64,000 bases of DNA from Limnohabitans sp. INBF002 (GTDB lineage: Bacteria > Pseudomonadota > Gammaproteobacteria > Burkholderiales > Burkholderiaceae_C), in the NCBI RefSeq assembly GCF_027924905.1, contig NZ_AP027055.1, positions 1 through 64,000 of the forward strand, in the 5' to 3' direction. The notes below the pieces were generated by a model that was not told the origin of the DNA, did no database searches, and saw only the letters and a program-made list of their open reading frames with translations. The position numbers were made by a program, and so were the translations under genes. Below are positions 22,608 through 29,962 of this stretch, one piece after another (position 1 is the first letter of the stretch; each line of letters opens with the position of its first letter).

Positions 22608-24367
22608 GCAGCACCAAGTTTGAGGCTCTTGCCACTTGGGTTGTGCCGCGCTTACCCAAGCGTTTTCAAGAAGGGCGCTTGCCCTATTTGTTTTTGATCG
22701 TGTGGTTGCTCATTGGCGCGATGGTGGTGCTGGCGGTGATCACGCCTTACCCCAACGGCGTGCCTGTGCCTCTGGCCTTTGCCTGCGTGTTGCTGATCTT
22801 GCAGCTTTTGTTTATCTGGGGCCTGCCTTTGAAATGGGCGGTCAACCTAGGTTTGCTCGCCGGACTGCTGCAAGTTTGTTATGCCGCTTGGATGTCCGGC
22901 GGCATTTTTTCGCCACGCATGGCGTGGTTGGCCGCGATTCCTTTGATACCGTTTTACGCCATCAGTCGTTTCACGGGCATGGCGTGGTTGGTGTTGGTGT
23001 TGTGCGTGGAGCTTGCCATGGCCTACATCACTTGGCACGGTTGGTTGCCCGACAACCCAACGCTGGGGGCTGCACAAATCATGTCCTCGTTTGCCAGCTA
23101 CACGGTGGTCACGCTCATCGTGATCACTGTGCCGTTTTTGTATGACAGCCTCTTTCGCCAAGCCTATGCCGCGAGTCTTCAGCGCAACTTAGAGCTAGAA
23201 GAAAAACGCAAAGAACTTCTGCGTACAGCGGCCTTGCGCGAACAGTTCATTGCCACTGTCAGCCACGAACTGCGCACACCCATGAATGCCATCTTGGGTT
23301 TCAACAACATGCTGCTTGCGCGCGTGTCTGACAACCCGCAAGCGCTGAAAATTTTGAACCACACGCGCCAGTCCGCAGACCACTTGCTCACCGTGATCAA
23401 CGATGTGTTGGATTACTCACAGTTGCAAGCGGGCAAGATCAATGTGCAGTACGAAACCTTTGCCTTGCGCGATACCGTTCACACCGCATTCGATTTGTTC
23501 GCGCAGCGCGTCGAGAGCATGCATCTGAAATACACCTGCACCATTGACGACAACGTGCCGCACTGGGTGCATGCGGACCGTCATCGGCTCATGCAAATTT
23601 TGGTGAACTTGTTGGGCAACGCCATCAAGTTCACGCACCAAGGCCATGTGATTTTGCATGTCCGCCAGCAACCGCTGTGCGTGCACTTCTCCGTGCGTGA
23701 TACGGGCATCGGCATTCCCGAAGCGCAACAGCCCAAAATTTTCCAACGCTTTGTGCAAGCCGAGGATGACATCCAGTCGCGCTACGGCGGCAACGGTTTG
23801 GGCTTGTCCATCACGCAGCGCCTTGTCGAGTTGATGGGCGGCCATATTGGTTTTGAAAGCAAGCCCGGTGAAGGTTCCATGTTTTGGTTCACTTTGCCAC
23901 TGGTGGAGGTGGCACCTCCTGAGGTGGAGGCCCCACGGGCCAAAACGCCCGCGGCCACGAGCGTCACAGTGCCGCGCTTTTTGGTTGTAGACGACCATCC
24001 GATCAACCGATTGCTGGTGCGTCAAATCCTGAAAAACAATTGGAAAAATTGTGAACTGGTCGAAGCCGACAACGGCATCAAAGCGCTGGATGCGCTGCGT
24101 CAACAAGAGTTTGATGTGGTGCTCATGGACATGGTCATGCCCGAAATGGATGGCATCGAAGCCACCACGGCGTTGCGTTTAAGCTTTGACCAGCCCACGC
24201 GTGACACCCCAGTCTTGGGGCTCACCGCGAACGTCAACCCGCAAGACCTTGAGCGCTTTGCCGATGCCGGCGTGAGCGCTGTGGTGCTCAAGCCATTTGA
24301 TGCCGTCAAGCTCTGCGCTCAAGTCGAGCAAATGCTCACAGAGAAAAAATCTTCCCTGGGTTCATGA
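22604..24367 (+). CDS. Hybrid sensor histidine kinase with receiver domain (second of a pair)
   Basis: A 587-residue paralogue of the preceding kinase. The start is taken as GTG 22604, which overlaps the previous stop (GTGA); the frame is open further upstream but within the other gene. It has a membrane block at about residues 28-185, HisKA H221 (TVSHELRTP), HATPase VNLLGNAIKFT, DTGIGIP and GGNGLGLSI, and receiver D509 in VVLMDMVMPEMDG. Key residues sit within 2-3 positions of those in the first kinase, indicating tandem duplication. The 3' end overlaps the convergent FAD-oxidase gene by 32 bases. Confidence 0.92.
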   Translation: MSSTKFEALATWVVPRLPKRFQEGRLPYLFLIVWLLIGAMVVLAVITPYPNGVPVPLAFACVLLILQLLFIWGLPLKWAVNLGLLAGLLQVCYAAWMSGGIFSPRMAWLAAIPLIPFYAISRFTGMAWLVLVLCVELAMAYITWHGWLPDNPTLGAAQIMSSFASYTVVTLIVITVPFLYDSLFRQAYAASLQRNLELEEKRKELLRTAALREQFIATVSHELRTPMNAILGFNNMLLARVSDNPQALKILNHTRQSADHLLTVINDVLDYSQLQAGKINVQYETFALRDTVHTAFDLFAQRVESMHLKYTCTIDDNVPHWVHADRHRLMQILVNLLGNAIKFTHQGHVILHVRQQPLCVHFSVRDTGIGIPEAQQPKIFQRFVQAEDDIQSRYGGNGLGLSITQRLVELMGGHIGFESKPGEGSMFWFTLPLVEVAPPEVEAPRAKTPAATSVTVPRFLVVDDHPINRLLVRQILKNNWKNCELVEADNGIKALDALRQQEFDVVLMDMVMPEMDGIEATTALRLSFDQPTRDTPVLGLTANVNPQDLERFADAGVSAVVLKPFDAVKLCAQVEQMLTEKKSSLGS

Positions 24368-25763
24368 TGTTGTCCGGGTCCAGAGCCCGTTTGATGGTGC
24401 GCATCATGTCCACCGCACCTTCGCCGGTTTCGGTACGCAAGAATTCCATCTTGTGCAAACCGATGCCGTGTTCGCCGGTGCATGTGCCGCCCAGACTCAG
24501 GGCGCGTGTCACCAGTTTGTGGTTCAAGTCTTCGGCCAAGGCGCACTCTTGCGCGTTGTTGGGGTCGATCAAATAACCCACATGGAAATTGCCATCACCA
24601 ACGTGACCCACTAAGAAGTAGTGCAGGCCAGACGCATTGACTTCGGCAACCGAGTCCAGCATGGCGTCTGCCAGTTTGCTAATGGGCACACAGGTGTCGG
24701 TCGTCACTGCGCGGCAGCCGGGTCGGCTTTGAATCGCGGCAAAGTAGGCGTTGTGTCGCGCCGTCCACAAGCGTGTGCGCTCTTCAGGTGTCGTGGCCCA
24801 TTCAAACGAGACACCACCATGTTCTGCTGCAATTTCTTGCACCGTCTCCGCTTGCTCTTTCACGCCGGCGGGTGAGCCGTGAAACTCCATCAACAGCATG
24901 GGTGTTTCAGCTAAATTCAATTTTGCGTATTGGTTCACCATGCCCACCGATTGGCCGTCCAGCAGTTCCACTCGCGCAATTGGTACGCCCATTTGAATGG
25001 TTGTAATCGTGGTGTGTACCGCCGCTTCAATGCTGGGGAATGAACACACGGCAGCCAGCACCGCCTCAGGCAGTGGGTAAATGCGCAGCGTGATTTCGGT
25101 CATCACACCCAGCGTGCCTTCGCTGCCCACAAACAGGCGCGTCAGGTCGTAGCCTGCGGCCGACTTTTTGGCACGCGTGCCTGTGCGAATCACCTCGCCA
25201 CTGGCGGTTACCACTTCAAGCGTCAACACGTTTTCGCGCATCGTGCCGTAGCGCACGGCGTTGGTACCGCTGGCACGTGTGGCGCACATGCCGCCAATCG
25301 ATGCGTCCGCACCTGGGTCGATGGGGAAAAACAAACCCGTGCTTTTGATTTCTTCGTTCAGCTGCTTGCGCGTCACGCCGGGTTGCACCGTCACCGTCAA
25401 GTCTTCGGCGTTGATGCTCAGCACCTTGTTCATGCGGCTCACGTCCAGGCTGATACCGCCTTGCACGGCCAGCAAGTGGCCTTCTAGCGACGAACCCACA
25501 CCAAATGGAATGACGGGCGCTTTGTATTGCGCGGCCAGAGTGACGGCATCCGCCACGTCTTGCGTGCTTTCGGCAAACACCACCGCCGCGGGGGGCGGCA
25601 CATGCACGAAGGGTGACTCATCGCGTCCATGCTGCTCTCGCACCACCAACGCAGTTGAGCAATTTGCGCCAAATCGGGCTTGCAGTGCCGCAATCAATTC
25701 GGCGGGCACCTCGCGTGGTGCGAGGGCTGGCGTTAAGTGCTGGTGGGCGGTGGGGGCGTTCAT
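24336..25763 (-). CDS. FAD-linked oxidase, D-lactate dehydrogenase (cytochrome)-like
   Basis: A 475-residue FAD-binding (PCMH-type) oxidoreductase. The start is ATG 25763 (MNAPTAHQHL) with AGGAG just upstream; the open frame extends to 25940 without family-like sequence. The N-terminal FAD domain has PFGVGSSLEGH and GADASIGGMCAT. The C-terminal oxidase domain has GHVGDGNFH and CTGEHGIGLHKM, typical of D-lactate dehydrogenase (cytochrome), GlcD and D-2-hydroxyglutarate dehydrogenase. The D-lactate type fits best. A GlcD role is possible because glcEF at 58-60.5 kb lacks an adjacent glcD. Confidence 0.85.
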   Translation of the reverse strand: MNAPTAHQHLTPALAPREVPAELIAALQARFGANCSTALVVREQHGRDESPFVHVPPPAAVVFAESTQDVADAVTLAAQYKAPVIPFGVGSSLEGHLLAVQGGISLDVSRMNKVLSINAEDLTVTVQPGVTRKQLNEEIKSTGLFFPIDPGADASIGGMCATRASGTNAVRYGTMRENVLTLEVVTASGEVIRTGTRAKKSAAGYDLTRLFVGSEGTLGVMTEITLRIYPLPEAVLAAVCSFPSIEAAVHTTITTIQMGVPIARVELLDGQSVGMVNQYAKLNLAETPMLLMEFHGSPAGVKEQAETVQEIAAEHGGVSFEWATTPEERTRLWTARHNAYFAAIQSRPGCRAVTTDTCVPISKLADAMLDSVAEVNASGLHYFLVGHVGDGNFHVGYLIDPNNAQECALAEDLNHKLVTRALSLGGTCTGEHGIGLHKMEFLRTETGEGAVDMMRTIKRALDPDNIMNPGKIFSL

Positions 25764-25872
25764 GGGGTTTTCTCCTAAGCAATCGCTCATTTTAAGAAGA
25801 AGCCTTGTCAGCCAAAAGCGCCCACGTGACAGGCAAAATAAGCCAAAAATCAAACTCACGAGGCAAACGTAT

Positions 25873-26436
25873 ATGGGCAACCGACTTTCACAAATCGCCA
25901 CCCGCACCGGAGATGCGGGCACCACCGGCTTGGGCAACAACCAACGCGTCTCTAAAAACAGCCTGCGCGTTCATGCCATGGGCGAGGTGGACGAACTCAA
26001 CTCAGACATCGGCGTTTTGCTGTGCGAAGACATGCCGCAAGACGTGCGCGATGTGTTGGTCGAGATTCAGCACCAGCTTTTTAACCTGGGTGGTGAGTTG
26101 TCGATTCCAGGGTTTGAGCTGCTCAAAGAAGAAGCGGTTCAAGCACTCGACCAGGCACTCGAAAAATACAACAGCCAGCTCCCGAAGCTCGAAGAATTCA
26201 TCTTGCCTGCAGGCACACGCGGCGCAGCGCTTTCGCACGTCTGCCGCACGGTGGCACGCCGTGCCGAACGTGCGGTGGTGGCATTAGGCAACGAAGAAGC
26301 CATTGGCGATGCGCCGCGCCAATACCTCAACCGATTGAGCGACTTGATGTTTGTGATTGCCCGTGTCCTCAATCGCTTGAACGGTGGCGATGACGTGTAC
26401 TGGAAAAGCGAGCGCATGCAGCGCAGCGAAGCTTGA
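25873..26436 (+). CDS. PduO-type cob(I)alamin adenosyltransferase
   Basis: Transfers adenosine from ATP to cob(I)alamin to make coenzyme B12. The start is ATG 25873 (MGNRLSQIATRTGDAGTTG) after a GAGG; the frame opens much earlier but only through sequence antisense to the FAD-oxidase gene. The 187 residues carry the PduO-type ATP site TRTGDAGTTGLG near 10-21, a helical bundle with RTVARRAERA, and LNRLSDLMFV. The product could serve B12 enzymes; the split MetH nearby uses methylcobalamin rather than the adenosyl form. Confidence 0.93.
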   Translation: MGNRLSQIATRTGDAGTTGLGNNQRVSKNSLRVHAMGEVDELNSDIGVLLCEDMPQDVRDVLVEIQHQLFNLGGELSIPGFELLKEEAVQALDQALEKYNSQLPKLEEFILPAGTRGAALSHVCRTVARRAERAVVALGNEEAIGDAPRQYLNRLSDLMFVIARVLNRLNGGDDVYWKSERMQRSEA

Positions 26437-26480
26437 GAAGGGCCACCTAAGCACACCAAAAACTATCTGACGCTTACCTA

Positions 26481-26498
26481 ATACGCCAGTTGGCGTAT
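26481..26498. promoter_or_regulatory. 18-bp palindrome upstream of the OmpA-like gene
   Basis: ATACGCCAGTTGGCGTAT is a perfect palindrome apart from its two-base centre, 128 bases before the OmpA-like gene. Its core TACGCC-N4-GGCGTA recurs at 28499-28514, upstream of the type I secretion genes. It is a candidate operator; the binding protein is unknown. Confidence 0.5.
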
Positions 26499-26625
26499 GT
26501 ACGAAACAGGGAAAACCCCAGACAATGAATTTTTCTGATTTTTCGCCGATGCGTTGAATTTGTTGTTTTTTTGGTTCTTGCATTCTTGCGTCTGCAATTA
26601 CCGAACCTAGTTCTGGTGGTTTGCG

Positions 26626-27579
26626 ATGGGTTTAATTTTCAGCCAACGCGTGGGGCGTTGGTGCTTTGTTACTTTTGCGCTTGGAATCGCCGGGTTTATA
26701 TGGCAAGCGCACGCGCAAGGGGACAACGCCCGCGCGTCAGACAGCCAGCCCAAGTACGGTGTTAACAAACCTTTGGGTGATACCTACGCTGAGGTCAGAA
26801 GCGTTGCTGACGAACAAACGCGCATTGTCTTTTACCGCGCATCCGCCCGCGATGCCGCTGGCGTTATCTCGGTTTATTTGAATGGGCGTTACCACGCATC
26901 TTTACAAAAAGACGCATTCACGGTGGTTTGCTTCATTGGCAAAAAAACAGACGTTCGTACCCGTTATTTGCCCAACCATAGCGCTGACATACGTCCTGAA
27001 CTCGACACCCACTTTGCTATCGCCATGAGTGGTGGTGAGTCTGTGTATTTGCGCATCACTGAGATTGCAGGCAACACAAGTCGCATCGATCCCGTCACCG
27101 CACAAGTTGCACTCAAGGATCTCACGGATGCGCAGCAACAAATGCATACGCTTAGCCGTGTTCCTAACGCGCAAACGTGTCGGGAAGCGGAAGAAACCCG
27201 TTTTGCTTTCGATCCCAACATCATCACCTTTGGTTCAGACGCTATTTTTGAACATAGGAAAACTGAAATTCATGCGATCAGCACACAAGGTCGGCAAGAG
27301 CTGAAGCAAATTGTCGAAAAAATCAATGTTAAGTACAAGACTTTCAAAGCCGTCAAAGTTCACGTGGTGGGCTTTGCCGACGATGAGGCGGATGACACCT
27401 TAAATCGCCGTATTTCTGAAGAACGCGCCAAAAGCGTTCGCGCATTTTTCAAAGCTCAAGGTTTGCGTTCAACCACTTTGACACACGAGGGTCGCGGGGC
27501 CGAGGAAAAACAAAAAGCGAAGCTTTTTGGTTTATCTCCCCGAAGAGTGGAAGTTGAAGTTGCTGTCGAGTTACGTTAA
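26626..27579 (+). CDS. OmpA-family peptidoglycan-binding envelope protein
   Basis: A 317-residue exported protein with a signal peptide (residues 1-30, AHA before QG). Its novel N-terminal half (about 45-170) includes the segment RIVFYRASARDAAGVIS. The C-terminal OmpA-like domain (about 200-317) has HVVGFADDEADDTLNRRIS and SEERAKSVRAFF. OmpA domains bind peptidoglycan. The N-terminal half resembles the downstream exported protein. OmpA-like genes often accompany type I secretion/adhesin loci, which fits the neighbours. AT content rises around this gene compared with its upstream neighbours. Confidence 0.8.
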   Translation: MGLIFSQRVGRWCFVTFALGIAGFIWQAHAQGDNARASDSQPKYGVNKPLGDTYAEVRSVADEQTRIVFYRASARDAAGVISVYLNGRYHASLQKDAFTVVCFIGKKTDVRTRYLPNHSADIRPELDTHFAIAMSGGESVYLRITEIAGNTSRIDPVTAQVALKDLTDAQQQMHTLSRVPNAQTCREAEETRFAFDPNIITFGSDAIFEHRKTEIHAISTQGRQELKQIVEKINVKYKTFKAVKVHVVGFADDEADDTLNRRISEERAKSVRAFFKAQGLRSTTLTHEGRGAEEKQKAKLFGLSPRRVEVEVAVELR

Positions 27580-27710
27580 CAAAACTTAATACTTTATTGA
27601 TCTTTAAACTGCAAAAATAACGGAATTGTTAATCTAAATCCGTAACCACCAAGAAATATGAGGCAAAATGTAATCGTTTTCCCGTGGTTTGCAAATTTAA
27701 AAGAGTACTT

Positions 27711-28262
27711 ATGAATCTGATTTCTACGCGCTTATTCAGCAGCCATTGTGCTGCAACCACTGTCGCCCTCTTTGTGTTTTTGGGGGCGTGCGCACCACTG
27801 GTGCACGCGCAGCGAACCCCACCTGCCAGCGTCTATGCTGACTTCGAACTCAGTGGCAGCGTGACAGAGCCTCAGGGTGAGGAATATGTTGCGCCGCAAA
27901 AACTCAATCCTAAGTTGGCCCGCATTACTTTTTATCGTCCGGCGCATGGTTTTGCTCCTGGTGCTGCGCACTTAGAAATTAATGGCCATTACCTGACATC
28001 CTTGCAGTTGGGTGGATATACCGAAGTCTGCGTGGACCCCGCCGAGCTGTTGCTCTCAGCCCGTATGGTTCAGACTGGCAGCGAGCTCAAAAATTTCCAA
28101 GATGCGACGGCCAAGTTCAAGTCACAAGCTGCGCAAAATTTTTATATACGCGTTTTTGAATACGGTGATGGTCGCGCCACACTCACGCCTGTCAAGGCAG
28201 ACATTGCCCAATCTGAACTCAAAGACAACCCCGCACAACACCATCAAACTGAACCTGTCTAG
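27711..28262 (+). CDS. Exported protein paralogous to the OmpA-like protein's N-terminal half
   Basis: A 183-residue protein with a signal sequence. It may be a lipoprotein (FLGAC ending at C27) or cut after VHA. ATG 27711 is chosen; a GTG at 27684 in the same frame would add nine residues before the signal. The core RITFYRPAHGFAPGAA, then INGHYLTSLQLGGYTEVC, parallels the OmpA-like protein 1 kb upstream, as does YIRVFEYGDG. Its last residues are read through the start of the adhesin remnant in another frame, so the natural C-terminus may be lost. Function unknown. Confidence 0.7.
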   Translation: MNLISTRLFSSHCAATTVALFVFLGACAPLVHAQRTPPASVYADFELSGSVTEPQGEEYVAPQKLNPKLARITFYRPAHGFAPGAAHLEINGHYLTSLQLGGYTEVCVDPAELLLSARMVQTGSELKNFQDATAKFKSQAAQNFYIRVFEYGDGRATLTPVKADIAQSELKDNPAQHHQTEPV

Positions 28263-28482
28263 TTTGCTACAAACAGACACCTTTGACGGCACCAACCATC
28301 GTCTCTACATCAAGGGCGATGCGGGCGATACGGTTTTGTTTTCAATCGCCGACGCATCAACACCAATCCAGCACGACGCCACCACGCGCACCGTCGACGG
28401 CAGCAGTTACTGGGTTTATCACATCCATAACGACGAGCTGCTCGTCCAAAGCACGATTGCCAACATCACCGTGACGGGCTGA
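28240..28482 (+). pseudogene. C-terminal remnant of a giant type I-secreted adhesin
   Basis: In the frame ending at TGA 28480-28482, about 80 codons encode LSSLLQTDTFDGTNHRLYI, then KGDAGDTVLFSIADAS, SYWVYHIHNDELLVQ and ITVTG. This pattern resembles the final domain of very large repeat adhesins secreted by LapBCE/HlyBD-type systems. No start codon or repeats precede it, and the 27711 gene ends inside it in a different frame. The best reading is that a deletion removed nearly all of the adhesin and left its tail just upstream of its secretion genes. A frameshift joining it to the 27711 gene is the alternative. Confidence 0.6.
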
Positions 28483-28491
28483 TGAACCACA

Positions 28492-28521
28492 CCGTCTGTA
28501 CGCCACGGGGCGTATAGACGG
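28492..28521. repeat. Hairpin after the adhesin remnant, containing the TACGCC-N4-GGCGTA core
   Basis: CCGTCTGTACGCC pairs with GGCGTATAGACGG around an ACGG loop (13 pairs including one G-T). No T tract follows, so termination is uncertain. It may be a terminator relic of the adhesin gene or an operator sharing its core with the palindrome at 26481-26498. Confidence 0.5.
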
Positions 28522-28560
28522 CACGCAGTGAAACCTCTACCCTGCAGGGTTAACCACTAG

Positions 28561-28606
28561 TCACAGATTTTTCGATTTGTGAGTATGTATTGATTTAAAA
28601 ATACAT
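28561..28606. repeat. Two AT-rich inverted repeats upstream of the TolC-like gene
   Basis: TCACAGAT at 28561-28568 pairs with ATTTGTGA at 28575-28582 (one mismatch). ATGTATT at 28585-28591 pairs exactly with AATACAT at 28600-28606. Both lie in the AT-rich leader, 58-100 bases before the secretion operon start. They are possible regulator-binding or termination structures, with no closer identification. Confidence 0.4.
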
Positions 28607-28663
28607 CCTAATGATTTACAAGTTTTAATATTTAGAAGTGGAAATTCATAGAAACTAACAAAT

Positions 28664-29959
28664 ATGAAAACAAGAACTCAGCAAATCAAATGGACGTGCG
28701 TAGGTGCTGCTTTGCTCATTCTTGGTGGGCCTGTCAAAGCTCAGTCGTTCACCGAGGTGATTCAAAACGCATTGGCCATTTACCCAAGCATGTTGTCCGC
28801 CAGGGCCAAGACCGAGGCGCAGCGCTCAGACATTGACCGTGCCCGTGCCGCGCACATGCCTCAAATCAATTACGGCTACACACGCAGCAAGTATGCAAAC
28901 TCAGATCTTCCAGCATCTCTGCATTCAAACATGCGTTCGCCTTCGGTGCGCTTTAACCTCTGGTCGGGTGGCCGCATAGAGGCAGACGCCGAGCGTGCCG
29001 AAGCCTTGAGTTACAGCAGCGAGTACCAAGAAGCGATCACGCGGGATGATGTGGCGTTGTTGGCGGCAGAGGCTTATATCAACTGGGCGCGTGCCATTGA
29101 TATGTTTGAGTTGGCAGCTAAAAATTTCGAGTCCCATCGCATCACGCTCAGTGACATTCAAAAAATTGTGGATGTCGACACTGGTCGCCGCATCGATTTA
29201 GAGCAAGCGCAAGTGCGCATGGACAACGCCTCGTTGACCAAGCTACAACGTCAAACCGAGTTGCTACAAACGCGTCAACGCCTGGGGCGCTTTTGGCAAG
29301 GTCCGTTGCCAGTCAAACCAATAGGCTTGAATGAGGCGCTTGTTCCCACGGGGCGTTTGGGCCAAGTGCCCCAAACGCTCGAGTTGGTGATGGACGCGGT
29401 GTCGGACGACTTGCCCACCATTGCGCAGCAAAAAGCGCAGGTGCAAGCCGCCGAGGCGGGTGTGACTTTGGCGCGAGGTCAATATTGGCCGACGGTGGAT
29501 TTGACCGCCACACGCCAACTCAACCCGGTGTCGAATGGCTTGTTTGCGACCAGCTACAAAGAAGACACCTTCACGCAAGTGCAAGTCAACATGCCGCTTT
29601 ACAGCGGCGGCGCCACATCAGCGGGCATACGCACGGCAACGAGCCAATTGACGGCAGCACAAAACGGGTTAGACGAAGCGCGCTTGTTGGCGCGCGAAAA
29701 AGCTGGCGTGGCTTACCAAGATTGGGTCAACGCACAAGGCCGTGCCACGCAAGGTGAAAGCCAAGCGCGCGTGGGCGACAAAGTGGTCGAGGGCTACCGT
29801 TTGCAGTTCCGTCTGGCTCGCCGTCAATTGCTGGACTTATTGAATATTCAGGCCGAGGCATTCAGCTATCAAAGCGCTGCCACCACGGCCATCTACGACG
29901 AAAAAATCACCCGTGCCCGTCTGTTGGCTGCGATGGGTGATTTGGCAAGAAGGTTTTAA
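28664..29959 (+). CDS. TolC-family outer-membrane channel of the type I secretion system
   Basis: A 431-residue outer-membrane efflux protein (TolC/LapE type) with a signal peptide ending near residue 27 (VKA before QS). It has two helical repeats of the OEP family, with the strand motif MPLYSGGATSAGIRTA in the second half. It forms the exit duct for a type I secreted substrate. It precedes the ABC exporter by 3 bases, and the adaptor overlaps that gene in turn, so the three are one operon. It could also serve the CzcBA pump, which lacks its own channel, but that is speculation. Confidence 0.9.
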   Translation: MKTRTQQIKWTCVGAALLILGGPVKAQSFTEVIQNALAIYPSMLSARAKTEAQRSDIDRARAAHMPQINYGYTRSKYANSDLPASLHSNMRSPSVRFNLWSGGRIEADAERAEALSYSSEYQEAITRDDVALLAAEAYINWARAIDMFELAAKNFESHRITLSDIQKIVDVDTGRRIDLEQAQVRMDNASLTKLQRQTELLQTRQRLGRFWQGPLPVKPIGLNEALVPTGRLGQVPQTLELVMDAVSDDLPTIAQQKAQVQAAEAGVTLARGQYWPTVDLTATRQLNPVSNGLFATSYKEDTFTQVQVNMPLYSGGATSAGIRTATSQLTAAQNGLDEARLLAREKAGVAYQDWVNAQGRATQGESQARVGDKVVEGYRLQFRLARRQLLDLLNIQAEAFSYQSAATTAIYDEKITRARLLAAMGDLARRF

Positions 29960-29962
29960 GCG

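Noticed and set aside
26481-26498. A LuxR-type lux box
   Set aside because: It is palindromic and of similar size but lacks the CTG/CAG ends of lux boxes, and no LuxI/LuxR gene is in the window.
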